64,000 nt of DNA from positions 586,129 to 650,128 of the forward strand of contig VYZI01000392.1 in assembly GCA_013397695.1 (NCBI GenBank), given 5' to 3'. Both the position numbers and the translations under genes were made by a program. Of the stretch, positions 1 to 11,829 are shown one piece after another. Position 1 is the stretch's first letter, and each line of letters starts with the position of its first letter. Source of the DNA: Centropus unirufus (Eukaryota; Chordata; Aves; Cuculiformes; Centropidae). The notes beneath the pieces were generated by a model. That model did not search any database. It was not told where the DNA came from and saw only the letters and a program-made list of their open reading frames with translations.

Positions 1-66
1 GAATAAAACAGAATAAAACAAAATAAAACAAAATAAAACAAAATAAAACAAAATAAAATAAAATAG
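1..66. repeat. A-rich decamer-like simple repeat
   Basis: Units close to aaaataaaac are repeated about six times and then decay into A-rich sequence. It is low-complexity DNA at the window edge, within the DAW1 transcription unit (intron after coding exon 2). No coding content. Confidence 0.8.
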
Positions 67-380
67 TAAAAAACCCCAAATCCACTAGATTTCATCCTCT
101 GGCAAGAATTAGGAATATAAAACCCAGAATATTATTTATGTGCAGAGAAACTGAAGCACGCAAATAAAATACATGAATAATCAGCTGGAATATGAGCTTA
201 TGTATTTAAAATAGTATAAGAACTATCTTTCTATGTTATCTTCTTTCATGTGTGTGTGTTTTAGTGAAAAAAAACCAAAAACCATCACTGACTCAATTAT
301 GTTTAAAACCCCCAAATAGAGTTGTGTGCGGGCGTGCCGCAAAACAGCAGTGTTCTTAGCTGAAAAAATATCACACTTAC

Positions 381-2075
381 TCAGGTCTAAGTTTAAGTAG
401 ATCTATAGATCTGGTCTTTAGTTCACCATCTTGTACATATTCCAGAATAATTCCTTAAAAAAGAATAAAAAAAGGTTATAAAAAGGTCTTAATTGGACGC
501 ATGGGATTTTATAAATTGCCCTGTAGACAGCAATTCTTCCCCTTTTATCTCTCCCCTGGTTTCAGGAGCCCAAATTCCAGTTCTTGGAAGTACAAGGAGC
601 CTGACTGTTCTTGCTGAGCATGGCAGGCTGATGAACAACTCTGCAGCCTTTATATGATAAAATACATGAAAAATTATTATTATTTTTTATGACCTGTTTT
701 CCATTCTGGACATAAACAAGCTCTTTTTTTTTTCCCCATCAATTTTTTTGCGCAATTTCATCAGCTCTGGCTTCAAAGAGGCTGTTCTGAAGACACTTGC
801 AGTAGCTCGGTGTTCCAAGAAGCCTGGAAAACATCTTTTCCAAAAATTGAAATTTCAATTTTTTCTGTGTCCACAAAGCCCGTGTGCAGTAATGTGTAGA
901 AAAATCACATCACACTTTCCATTTCTGTGGCTTTTTTGCACCTTCTAAAGAGCAGAAGTATTAAAACGTGTAACCGCATCGCTTCCTGTTTTGAAGCCGA
1001 TGCTAAGGAGTTTTGCTGCTCCTTTGATTTCTGTGAGAAAGGATAATTTAGATGAATTTTTCTGACATTTTTCATTTTACCACGCCTGTAAGAAAAGTAT
1101 TTAATTGGAAAGCCAAGATCTCTTCTCACAGTGCGTTTCCCTCTCCCTCTTGTTTCACTTCTGAAAATGCATTAAGTGTCCTGACACAGTTCAGGAGAAA
1201 CAAGACAGCCAGAAAAAACAGCTTTTCCGATGACGGTTCTGCTCAGAAAATTAATGAAACAAATAAACAAAATTAAGAAATATGCCAACAGACTTCTGAT
1301 AATGCATATTCTTTTTTTTTTTTTGGGTGCCAACTGCTGCCACATTTGGTTTTTTAAGTTCCTTCCTGCAATAAAAATGAGGCTGACTTGGCTTTGCAAG
1401 GATAAGATATTCATTACAGCCCCTGTCGGCAATGGGATGCTCCATGGAATCGTGGAAGGATTTGGGCTGGAAGGGACTTTTACTTTTGCAGGAGCAACTT
1501 TGACTTGGCCAGGTTGTCCAGAGCCCCATCAAACCCGACCTTGAACGTTTCCAGGGATGGGGCAACCTTGACTTCCCGGGGCAACCCGTGCCAGTGTTTT
1601 CCTTATATCCAGTCTAAATCTCCCCTTTTTCCGCTTAAAACTGGTATCCCTTCTATCTCCCTGATCAGGAGCCCCTCCGGAGCTTTCCTGGAGCCCCTTC
1701 CAGCACTGGAAGCTGCTCCAAGGTCCCCCCAGGGCCTTCTCCAGGCTGAACAACCCCAACCCTCCCAGCCTGGACTTGTTACTCCAGCCCTTGGATCATC
1801 CCCATTTCCACCTCTGGACCCGCTCCTTCCAGCTGGAAAACTCCCCAAAGCCCCTGCAGCTCCGTGCGCGCCATCTCCAGGCTCAGCCCTCAGCCCGCGG
1901 GGAGAGGAAAACTTTCATTTTCAATTTAATTTAATTTTCATTTTCAATTTAATTTAATTTTAATTTAATTTAATTCATTCATTTCAACCCCTCTGCCTGC
2001 CCCACGAGCCCCCCCTTGCCCCGGCCCCTCCGCACCCGGTGGGTAATAGCGCAGCAGCAGCCGCTTCAGCCTCAT
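381..2075 (-). CDS. DAW1: DAW1, dynein assembly factor with WD repeats 1 (5' partial: coding exons 1 and 2)
   Basis: DAW1 (ODA16/WDR69) is a cytoplasmic WD-repeat adaptor that helps load outer dynein arms into motile cilia. Only the N-terminus is in the window. Coding exon 1 is 2036-2075: ATG at 2075-2073, reading MRLKRLLLRYYPPG before a donor GTGCGG. This nearly matches the human start MRLKSLLLRYYPPG as I remember it. Coding exon 2 is 381-453, after a T-rich acceptor ending AAG, reading IILEYVQDGELKTRSIDLL and ending at donor GTAAGT. Exon 1 has 13 codons plus 1 nt and exon 2 has 2 nt plus 23 codons plus 2 nt, so the frame joins. About 37 residues are covered; the WD40 propeller lies beyond position 1. 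Intron 1 (454-2035) carries a CR1 fragment and an AT-rich repeat. CCL20 is the next gene upstream, as in mammals. I found no third exon in 1-380. Confidence 0.9.
1432..1905 (-). mobile_element. CR1 LINE 3' fragment in DAW1 intron 1
   Basis: Read on the minus strand, this ends with the typical CR1 3' tail (tccaGCCCAAATCC...ATTCCATGG). The plus strand shows the familiar antisense pieces: catggaatcgtggaaggatt, ttccagggatgg and ccaggctgaacaacccc. It is truncated at its 5' end, as most CR1 copies are. The open frames across it are by-products of the repeat. Confidence 0.85.
1911..1985. repeat. AT-rich (aattt)-type simple repeat
   Basis: Interspersed units of ttaattt, ttcattt and ttcaattt form an almost pure A/T block between the CR1 fragment and the GC-rich DAW1 promoter. 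Confidence 0.8.
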
Positions 2076-2240
2076 CCCCCAGCCGCGAGCATCATCCCGT
2101 TCCCATGGCAACGCCCAAACAGAGCCCGCGCGCCTGCGCCGCCCGCGGGGTGAAAGTGGGGGGGAAACGGCGTCCCATGCGGTTTTTTTTTTTTTGCACC
2201 GGAACGTGGAAAGGGCTGAATTTGGGGAGCTGAAGAGCCG
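1986..2240 (-). promoter_or_regulatory. DAW1: GC-rich CpG-island-like DAW1 promoter and first exon
   Basis: The block is rich in C/G and CpG (gcgcgcc, gccgcccgcgg) between AT-rich flanks and overlaps coding exon 1 of DAW1. It shows no TATA box at a suitable position. It therefore looks like a CpG-island promoter. The short T-run at 2181-2192 is the only interruption. Confidence 0.65.
2099..2112 (-). promoter_or_regulatory. RFX X-box-like site upstream of the DAW1 start
   Basis: On the minus strand the site reads GTTGCC-AT-GGGAAC, two RFX half sites separated by 2 bp; the second deviates by one base from RGYAAC. The other strand gives the perfect half site GGCAAC. It lies 24 bp upstream of the DAW1 ATG. 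RFX factors with FOXJ1 are the usual regulators of motile-cilium genes, so the placement fits the gene. Binding is inferred. Confidence 0.6.
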
Positions 2241-2387
2241 CGAAGCGAATGATCATTTAATGACTAAACGAAAAGATTTAAAAAGAATGATAAAGAAAAA
2301 AAACAAAACACCGACACGCTAATAGCCTTGTTTTTTTTTAAAGAGGAACTCAGGGCAAAAATATAAGTATGAAAATACAGTGTGTAG

Positions 2388-2830
2388 AATCACAGAATGC
2401 CAAGTTGGAAGCGATTTCTAGGATCACCTGGTGCAGCTTTTTTTTGGGGGTGATCTATAGTTTAAATGAGATGGCCCAGAACCCTGTCAAGCTGAGCCTT
2501 AAAATTTTCCAGTGTAAAGGAATCTACCACTTCCCTGGGGAGATTATTCCAATGCTCAACTACTCTCCTGGTGAAAAAATTCCTTTGGAATCTTCCCAGG
2601 AGCAACTTATACCCTTTACTCCTTGTCTTTTCCATATGATTATTCATCAAAGGGGAGTCTCCATCCTCTTGGTAGACAACCTTTATGTATAGTGCATGGT
2701 AATAAGGTCTCACCTTGGCCTTCTCCTCTCAAGGCTGAAAAAATTCAGTTTTCTCAGCCTTCCTTCGCATGGTAGGATTCCCAGCCCTCTGATCATAGTG
2801 GACCTTCTCGACCCTGCCTCTTTTTGTGCA
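2388..2830 (-). mobile_element. CR1 LINE 3' fragment
   Basis: The minus strand contains the usual CR1 3' region: GAAGTGGTAGATTCCTTTAC, then GCTCAGCTTGACAGGG and a tail ending near GATTCTACAC. It is the same subfamily, in opposite orientation, as the copy at 18045-18276, with which it shares the gctcagcttgacag...gggccatctcatttaa block. Confidence 0.85.
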
Positions 2831-5800
2831 GTGGGCACCAGCTGAACACAGGACACAAAAATATATTTGAAAAGACTTAACCAAGATGGAATCATTAAAA
2901 GACAATGTATTAATAGGAAAAAAAAAATAAAATAAAAATGAGTCAGGCTTTATGTAGGAATGCCTGTAGAGCATCAACAGGGGGAAGCAGTGAACGTGTT
3001 TTTGTTTGGTGGATCTCCTCCTGGCCCACATGGTTTATCCATCGTCCACAGAAGGCAATCCCACTCGGAGGATAACCCTACGTGACTTCCCAAAAACACC
3101 CACATGGCTCCCTACAGCTTCGCTTTGAAGACAGTCCTTTGGTTTTTAGAAAGCCAGGAAATAAAATACAATGGCCAACTCCAGATTTACGGTGGGACGT
3201 GACTGAAGGGACAAAGTGGCCTCTGCTTTTTCCATTCGTATTTGTTTGTCTTAATCTTTTGTCTTATTTGTATGTGGAAAGTCTTGAGGTAGGTAAGAAG
3301 TATTTCTATTGAAAACAAATAATCCGAACAGCTTTCCAACTGAATTGACATACTTGGACCAACCCTATTAAAAAAATACCTTTTGAACAACCCTGACTCT
3401 TTATGGTCTTCAGTTTCTTATTAGATTTTGTAGTGGTTTAACATAATATGTATCCACCCAGATTATGATTTCTGAATATAAATATTTTTCCATTTTTTAA
3501 CTGCGGTGACGTTACCCATGAGCATAGCATAGGCACTGCTTCCTCTGTTAATATCTTTGTTAATAACCACAAAGTTGTGCAGCCTTTCTGTTGCCCTCAG
3601 TATTACTTCAAACCAACTAGAAGTGTTATATTTTATTTTATTTTTAGGCAAATTTAAAGGCTTGGTACATCTTCACAGCATAAATTAGTACCTGCAGTTC
3701 CACTGTAATTTACAGAGCAAGTGTTCCTCAATTCTGTACTTCGGGGTTGCGTTTGCATCATTGAATCAATTACTGCAATTCTCTTGAACAATCATATTTT
3801 CCATGTTTTGCCCGTCATGTACCAAAAAAAAAAACATTTTGTATGCGTGTGTTGCCTTTTTATGAGTTACAGAAAAGGCAAAAGTAGCCCAGTCTAAACA
3901 GAAGAGAGAGAAGTGGAAAGGCCACATCGCTCCATGACGTCAGAAGCTGGTGGTTCCCACGTTCCCACCTCGCTTTCTTGCTGCAAATCTCCATCCCACC
4001 TTGTCATGGCCAAGGATTTGGAGGCAATAACCAAACCAGAAGGTAATAAGTCATATTCAGCCTCAACTACGCTCCTTTTCTTGCAGAATATTCAAGAGTA
4101 GTGGAGGCAGAAACCTTACCTCTGGGTCTGCTACCCAGCCTGTCCCAAAGAGGTGCAGCTATGTCTTTCTGACTAAATAAAACCAGAGTTGTTGCATAGA
4201 TAGGGGTATCTGAGGAAATTTAGGGAGAAAAGGTGAAAATTGTAGTGAAGGGGTGAAGGGAAGGACTTAAACACAGCTATTGACTCTAGGCAAGAAGAGA
4301 CTCTGGTGAGGTGGAAGATTGAGCTGAAGTCCACATCAGTGAACCTCAACTGTTAAGCAGGAACGCAATTCAGTTTTAAATTCGGGGATACGGACAAATA
4401 ATGTATACTTTAAGAAGGAAAATTTTTAGATTTCCTGGGGCAAAATTGTTGCCCTGATATTTTTTAGCACCCAGAGTGCGCACAACCTCTAAGGTATGGA
4501 AGGCCAGCTTCAAAGAATCTGCATCGACACCACAGAGAGTTTCTACACTGGGAAGAATAATTAAATGCTGGGACATACAGCCAGGATTTCCAGCATTTTT
4601 ATCTCTGGATGAGATGATGAGCTTTTATGTACAGAGATCAAAGTATTGATGGTATCAGCTCACAGAGATAAGTAAAAATGCAACCGATGCCTGAGTTATG
4701 TCAGCAGTTTTCAGGAGCAGCAGAAAGTGGAGGCGCTCTAAGCACAATTATCAGTCAATGAAGACTTCTGATAGGGTGCATTTATCTAAAGCTCTGGAGA
4801 TAACTGCTCCGGACAGTACAACACAAAATTAAGGTGGTTAAAATGAAGAGCTTCCATTTGAGAACTCTGGGTTCTCCGTGCCAACACAGGCCTGAAAACT
4901 TCTCTTTTCTTGAGCCAAAACACCGACCTCAGAAGAATAACAAGAAGAAAGTGTTTCTGACTCAAACACGCTACTGCTTGCAGGGAAGAGTGGGTTTTAG
5001 GCTTCCTGGCTTAAAACTGGTGCATGACCCACTTGTTGCGAAGTAGGTCAGCCTGTGGTGTGCTGAGCTCAGTCACAAAGGCCAGTCTAAGGGGAGTCTG
5101 ACTTAAGGGAAAGATGCAGAAAGCCACTTCCTATTTCTGTTGTGTTAGCAATGGGTGCAGACAATTTGTGCTCCGGGGGGAGTTTAGCACACTGCCCTTC
5201 CCCACGTGCTGTCCTTGGCATTGTCAGGCGTGCCAGATGCAGGACTGGCCTCCGATATTTCCTTGTTTCGGCTTGGTCGGTTCAATGGGTTTAGGTAATT
5301 TTTTTTTCAGGTTGTTTTATTCTGGTATAGATAACTTTCTTCCTCCTGCCTGAAAAGCCACAACGATGCACGCACGCCTCTCTGTGCATTGGTACAGCTC
5401 CTTCTCACTTCTGCTCTGTTGTTTCCAGTGCTAATCAGGACACCACAGCCCAGAAAAGTGTTCAAACTATATCATTTTTATAGGGAACACGATCTTCTGG
5501 GAGTTGGCTGTTTGCTAGGTAAGGGCTATTCTGGGAGAAAGAGCTGTGTTATATAGAAGAGACAAAATGTTCTCTTTCCTTTTTTTCTTTGTTTTTCATC
5601 TTTTCATGGCTGTTTTTATCAATTTAAAGTTGTCTTGAAGGAAAGAAAAATAAATTACTAGTAGCTATTTGCCTCAAAAGCGCGTCATCTTCACGTTTCT
5701 GTTCGCAAGAATAGATGCCCGTGCTGTTTACTTGCAGTGAGACAATAACAAGTTCCAGAAGGAGCAGTAGTTCTGTTCTTTGCTCTGTTCTTCCATCTCC

Positions 5801-7202
5801 CATTTCAGACACACTGCTTACATATCCCACGCAGCCAGAAACATTCCATGTGTTCTCATTTGTTTCAGTCAAGTTTTCACTTAGCTGAAAAAAGTCTTTC
5901 CTAGTGGCCCACGTTTTAAGGGAAAACCTTTCCTCCTAACCTTGCCAAGCTGATGGGTAGCCCTGACAATAAAAAAATCCAAGTGGAAAAAAAAAACAAA
6001 AAACAATAAAATATATTTATCTTACCCTCTCTGAGAAGAACTCAGAAACGCCTTTAATCTTCCTTTCCGTGGCTGAAGGCCCTTTGGTTAAGGAGAGCTC
6101 TGTGACATCCAGTCAAGATGGCAAAGCTGATGATATCAGGTAATTACGGAAGTATTTTGTGGTCGGGATTGTCTGAACTGCAAGACAAAAACCAGTGAGA
6201 GTTGTCTGGCCGCACCTAGCGAGGAGTAAAGAGGAGCACTTCTACATACACCAAACACACCACTGAGTCAAATCCCTTTGATTCAGGAGGAAGGGAAAAA
6301 AGTTCCTGATGAATAACAGGATTTCTATTAAATCTACAATAGAATTTAAAAAAAAGATAAGCGGTGAAGGCACTTTGTTTCGTTAAATCTTCATTCAAGG
6401 GAAAGTGTGTTCACCTCACATTCTGTTTTAATTGAGCAGTCAAACCCATTTGGGCTTTTATATTTCATTTTTATGATGCCAAAATTCATTAAGCATTTCA
6501 CATAAACCATCGGGCTTTCTTGATATCTGTATCCCTTCACTGTGCCATAGTCCTACTGCATTGTTGGGATATTTCTTGTTTTCTAAGTTTACCAGAATTT
6601 TGGTGAATACCATATAGATGTGAAAAACAAGGCATATCATCCCTTCATTGTCATTAGCATTAATAAAGCACTATCCAACTTCAAATTAATGAGACATTTT
6701 TGCCTGCTCTCAGACTGATTTGGAGGATCAGCAAGCAACTATTTGCAGTATATCAGACATTTTTAAGATATGCATTGTCGCTGAAAGACGTTTTGACCAT
6801 CTATTCCCCGTCAGAACAGTTTGAAACATTCAGTTGCCCACTGGAACACAAAACCATATTTTTCACGCAGTTGTAGTAAACACACATTTAAAAAAAAAAT
6901 AATATCACCGTAGTGAGGTATATAGCTTAAGTGTTATTACCTTAAATTTTTCGCATGAGAATTTTGATTTGTATTCCTTAAATACAGCTACATAACAGCT
7001 TTTTTATAGGAGATAGTGTCACATTTGAGTCAAGAGCTGAGGTCACCACACTGACCGCTCTATAGCTCTGATTTATCTGCCATATTAAACCCATCCTTCT
7101 CAAGTTCCCTTTTGCCCACTTTGTAGGTTTATAGCGTTCTCTCTAACTTCGTACCTGACTAATGATGCTGCAAGGATATTAAACTAGCAGTTGGGTCTTG
7201 AC

Positions 7203-7285
7203 ACTATGATTTAGCGGTAGACATGAATGGTTAGACTCGATGACCTCAGAGGTCTCTTCCAACCTGGTGATTCCATGATTGACAA
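7203..7285 (+). mobile_element. Short CR1 LINE 3' end
   Basis: Contains atggttagactcgatgacct, then aggtctcttccaacct and a closing attccatgatt, the classical CR1 3' terminus in sense orientation. Only about 80 bp survive. Confidence 0.85.
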
Positions 7286-9643
7286 CATCACTGCGAACTG
7301 GAATACTTTATTGAACCGATATCCCCAGGCACAACTCTGATTAAATGGTTTGACCAGTCAGAGCGTAGCACCTTGCTATCCCCACCCCAGCCCCTGGCCA
7401 TGAGCTGTAGCTTCTAATGTTTCCCTGCCTACTTAAATTTTCCCTACTTAAGTTTCCCTACTTAAGGATGCTATGCTGCAATGTCCTGACTGGAAATGGT
7501 GTGAGATTGCTTCAGAATAAAATAAAAAAAAAAAAAGGAAATTAAAAAAGAAGCAAAAATTAAAAAAAAAAACACTGGGAAAAAACCCCAAACACAGAAA
7601 AAATATAGACAAAGAGCATGTTCTTATACAACGAACAAAAATTATACAAAAATTATTATTATAATAATAACACTCTAGCGGACACGGGAATCACTGAGTA
7701 CTGGACTTAATGCAGCAAGAGCAGGAGGCTTTGGAAAAGCCCCCAAATGCCAATCTTCACGTCAGATTATTCAACAAAATTGCACACACTGAATAGGAGC
7801 TGAGGACCAAAGACATAGAGGAAAAATAAACTTACCTATGCAAATGCAGAACAGCCCCACTAAAGTAGCCAGGATTAAGGTTTTCCCCAAAATGGTCATG
7901 ATTTTCAGAGCTGCCAGAACTTTTAACTGCCCGCTTAAGGTTACTTACTCACAGAAATGGGCCTCAAATCTGATGATTTTGGAGATACAGCACTTACAAG
8001 CAAGTTTTATAAGTATCCTTAGGAATCCATGGAGAGACGTGCTATTTTTACATGGATTTCCTACCAGTAACATAACAACCTTTTTAATCTATGCTATCAA
8101 GTTTAGAAAACAATTTTCAAATTATTATTTTTTTTTTTCTCTGAGGCTGGAAATAAAAAATATTCAACCAGAACAAAAGGAACTAAAAAAAACCCCAGGA
8201 TCTGGGGTTTGTGACGATGGAGCCATGGCTAAGAGGAAGGACAAATTGCAGAAGCAATACAAAAGTTTGATGGTACAAAAAGCCACCCACAGAATTTCAC
8301 CCATAGATCTTCACTTTCTTATTTTACTCCCTTGCCTTAAATTTTCTACCCTGGAACCAAGGCTTTTCTACACCAAGCTCCTGCATAGCTCTGGTTCCTA
8401 ATATCTCAACCAGCGCCTACTTATTCCCAGGGTAAGATTGGGGAAACCTCACCTTCTGATGCTGTCACACAAATCCATTTGTTCTGTGTTTTTTTTGTAT
8501 TTTTGGTGCTGATTTAGCCTGCAAGCTCTTGGAACCCAAATAGAAGACCACACCAGCACTGAGAGGTACAAGGAACAGACCTGCAGTTTGGCCCAAAAGT
8601 TATGGGAAATCCCAGGGAAACTCCTGAGTGGTTTCTCCTCCCTGAAAGGACAAGGGCTGCTTACATCCTTAATGTCGGTGTCATGGAATCCACCTGCTGG
8701 AAATTAAAGCCAATTAATCATGCTCGTTAGAGCCTTACAATTGAGAATTGTCTCGGTTCTAGCAAGTTTTGAAACAAGAAAATAACAGCCTTGCCCTTGT
8801 GACCACCATTTAGAAAACCCGATGCCTCTCAGATCCTCTATCAAGGACACCAAAACCATTTCACATTTAAACTAAATTTAAATTAAATTAAAATCAATGC
8901 TTCTCTCTGTGACTGAAAGGTTATAAAAGCCAAGGTGTAGATTTATATGCAAGGCTCCAATGCTGACAATGAGAGGACTGCACCTACACAGCCAACTACT
9001 TGGCCACATCTCCCAAGTCCATAGGGGTCATGTAATAATACCTAAAAAACCGAGCAGCCTTCCCCATTCAACCTGCACCCATGTCCTACCTACTCCATGA
9101 GGTCCCATTGCTTTTATCAGGAAATGTTTGTAATGCCATAGTCTCAGCAGACTCCAGCAACAGATCCTGCGTCAGGAAAATCTAATTATGATGGAAGTCA
9201 TGGGTAACTGTGGAAAACACATAAAGGGGAAAAAAGTGCTCCTCAAGCTGAGAGCAGAGTGTCTTTCCATAATTATAACCCATGTTGGTGGAGGAGGGAG
9301 AAGCTCGCCCTGTAACAACATCTGTAAGGTTCGTCCTGAACAAATAGAGAAAATGGTAAGAGAAATTCCCTCAAATCTGTTTCAGGTGAAACCGAGTGAA
9401 GAACAAGTCTTTGTGTTAAGCAAAAGCTTCGTTTGCAGCTGCTGTCTTGGGGAGAGGAAGGAATTGTATCCTATGGAGTTCAGAGCTGCCATAGGGCAAG
9501 GTGGAAAATGGCTTTGGCAGATGCAAACCCCCTGGTGTGATTGTTGCTGGGAGCTCATAAGCAAAGGAATGAATTTCAGGGGGAAGTCACCTTTTTTGAC
9601 CCCAAAAAATAAACATATCCCACAAAGAGTATGGATTTTAATA

Positions 9644-9649
9644 TTTATT
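9644..9649 (-). terminator. CCL20: Candidate poly(A) signal of CCL20
   Basis: AATAAA on the minus strand (tttatt on the plus strand), about 460 nt downstream of the CCL20 stop codon. A 3' UTR of this length is compatible with a small chemokine mRNA. Other weaker variants nearby cannot be excluded. Confidence 0.5.
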
Positions 9650-9784
9650 TTTTTTAAAACTCCAATTTCAATTTTTTTCTACAATCAGACTGTTTAACAA
9701 TAGCTCAGGAAGTATTATGCTAACTACAATTGAAAGGAAATATTTTGGCACAAGACAATACCAAAGAAGTTACGAAATAAACAG

Positions 9785-9793
9785 AATAAATAA
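9785..9793 (-). promoter_or_regulatory. AU-rich element nonamer in the CCL20 3' UTR
   Basis: The minus strand reads TTATTTATT, the core AU-rich nonamer that directs rapid decay of cytokine mRNAs. It is inside the inferred CCL20 3' UTR, about 315 nt after the stop. Function is inferred from the motif and its position. Confidence 0.55.
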
Positions 9794-10108
9794 CCCACTT
9801 TACACATGTTGAACAAAACGAAAATAACACGCAATAAACTTACTGACATTCACACTCTGTACAACAGCTTATGGTAGTCCTTACTACATACTGTCACGTC
9901 ACTGTCAGCAACTTACAGTAATAAAAGTAGAAACTTTAACAAAATGCTTAATTCAAGCAAAACAGCGATGCAATATGAATCAACTCGAGGAGTTCCATGG
10001 TTCCAAGGAAGCCAGAGATAGTGGTAAGCACACAACAGTGTACAGGATGATGGTCTCAGCCGAGAGGTTGAACCTAGTGGTCCTTCAGCTCCGCCTGTGT
10101 TCAGATTC

Positions 10109-11689
10109 CTACTGGGAACCGTGGGACATTGACATCTTCTTGAGCTTTTGGCTGTTAAAAAAAAAAAGAACACATTTAAATAAATTAACGCAGCCGTAGG
10201 CCTCCAAGATATCTCCAAGACATAGCATCTCCTAAAAGAACAGCTCAGGCAGAAGAAGGGACATATGACATGACTGTCCCAGACTTTATAAAGGAATAGC
10301 CACCTCTGACAGGAGATGGAAAGGCAAATATATTCTGGCGTGCAGGAAATGGAAGAAATGGGCTTTTACACATGCTCAATTTTCATCAGTCTAGGAGTAC
10401 TGAGATTTTTAGATCCTTACCTCAGGAAGAGAAGATGCTTCTTCACCCAGCCTTCCCTAGGATTTACACAGGCTTTCAGTCCGCCATAGGTGTGGAAACT
10501 GGAAGAGAAATCATGATACAGAGATCAGTAAATTATCAGAAAACCCTGCTGGCAAATGCAATGAAAATGCATTTGGTCAAAAAAATCATCACAGCTACTC
10601 TATAAAATAAATAATAGCAATTGCTTTTGTAAATGCCAATTAGAGATGGGACGCTCCACAAACCCTCCAGTAGAATATGAAAACAAGAAGAACCTAATGA
10701 AATTAAAATGTAATAGCTGCTTCAATCTCAGGGATCATTTTTTTGCACCATAAAGTTGCCAGTTTTTTGGAACTATCATGACAAAAAGAACTTTGCTGGA
10801 TACCAAAAAGAATTTGTGTGACTAAGGACGACAGTTGCCGTCAGGTTAAAGTGCCAGAACAACATTTAGGAGGACTAAAACCTTGTGGTAAAAAGAAAAA
10901 GTCCAATTTCTGTGAATTAAGAGCCCTCTTGTTGTTTGTGTGTCTGTTAAGAGTTGTAAGGGAAAAACCTGTGTTGGCCAGAGTGGTCCTCAGCTGGAGA
11001 TAAGGCATGGCTTTCTTTGCACAGCTGATTCCTTGACAGTCAGATTTATTATCTACATTGTTTGCCTCTCAGATGTGTTGGGAGTCCTTATCAACACCAG
11101 CTCGTGGATTATGTTTACAGGGTCTACATGCAATTTATTCCCTTCATTTAACACTTAGAACAAGCAAGAAATAATACGCTTAGAGCATTCAAGTCATTGT
11201 TTCTGCCCAAACAAGGTAAATAGGAGAAAAACCAGAGGGTCTCCCGCAAAGGAACTCACATGATGGCATGGATGTCGCAGACCTCGCTGGAGAGCTGCTC
11301 CGTGTAGCCCTTCAGGGCCCACCGAGGCAGGCGCACCTTGGTGTAAGACAGGCAGCAATCCTGGTTGCTTTGGGCTGGAATGAAGAAAAACAGCAAAGTA
11401 AATAAAAACCCACTCGGACCCCGCTTCCGCGCTGCCCAGGCTGCTCGCCGTTCATCCTCTGGATTATCCAGCTCCTTGTGGACAAGAGCAAGAGGATGGG
11501 GCAGCGTTCTTTGCTGAAATAATTCCCTTCCCCTTCTCCCTTGCCTCGCTGCCAGCCGCAGCCCATGGTGCTGTGCCCCCTGCTTCCAAACCCCCTGCTC
11601 CGCTCACCTTCGGAGGTGCCGCACAGGAGCAGAGCCACGAGCCCCAACAGGGAGCCCAGGACCAAGCTCTTGCTGCTGAAGCCAGGCAT
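10109..11689 (-). CDS. CCL20: CCL20, C-C motif chemokine 20 (MIP-3 alpha), complete four-exon gene
   Basis: Secreted chemokine that attracts CCR6-bearing lymphocytes and dendritic cells. Exons: 11608-11689, 11260-11374, 10421-10498 and 10109-10151, all with GT-AG borders and phases that join (318 nt, 105 aa; human CCL20 is 96 aa). The start is the ATG at 11689 (MPGFSSKS...). Residues 1 to about 27 are a signal peptide with a leucine-rich core. The mature part has the adjacent cysteines (SNQDCCLSYTKVRLPR), then SSEVCDIHAIIFHT and LKACVNPREGWVKK, giving the four chemokine cysteines and the WVKK helix. The C-terminus (SQKLKKMSMSHGSQ) is longer than I recall for mammals. Inferred regulatory features are a TATA box, an NF-kB-like site and an AU-rich element. 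DAW1 and SLC19A3 flank it as in mammals. Confidence 0.95.
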
Positions 11690-11757
11690 TTCCAATCCCT
11701 GGAGAAGCGCTCGGCTGCTGCGTGCCCGCTGTGCCAGCCTCGCCTCACCTCCACCTG

Positions 11758-11765
11758 CTTATAAA
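11758..11765 (-). promoter_or_regulatory. CCL20: TATA box of CCL20
   Basis: TTTATAAG on the minus strand, about 70 bp upstream of the ATG. This places the start of transcription near 11730 and leaves a 5' UTR of about 40 nt. Confidence 0.75.
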
Positions 11766-11796
11766 GGGGTGGCAGGAGGCACGGGAATTCACCCGT

Positions 11797-11829
11797 GGGC
11801 GGGTTCCGCTCTTATCAGCGGATTTCCCC
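11797..11829 (-). promoter_or_regulatory. GC box and NF-kB-like site in the CCL20 promoter
   Basis: gggcggg at 11797-11803 is an Sp1-type GC box. ggatttcccc at 11820-11829 (GGGGAAATCC on the gene strand) fits an NF-kB site with about one mismatch to GGGRNWYYCC. Both lie 30-70 bp upstream of the TATA box. Human CCL20 is known to be NF-kB driven; use of this particular site is inferred. Confidence 0.5.

Larger units (their letters stand above)
2113..9640. other. Intergenic interval between DAW1 and CCL20
   Basis: No convincing exon was found here. The interval is mostly AT-rich unique sequence with CR1 fragments at 2388-2830 and 7203-7285 and A-rich runs near 7520-7660. The longest open frame (7838-8401, 187 codons) has no recognisable domain, low-complexity patches and no supporting context, so it was not called. 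Confidence 0.6.

Noticed and set aside
1505..1957. 150-codon plus-strand frame
   Set aside because: Antisense reading of the CR1 fragment in DAW1 intron 1.
7838..8401. 187-codon open frame in the DAW1-CCL20 interval
   Set aside because: No domain, poor composition with low-complexity patches and no splice or synteny support; chance frame in non-coding DNA.
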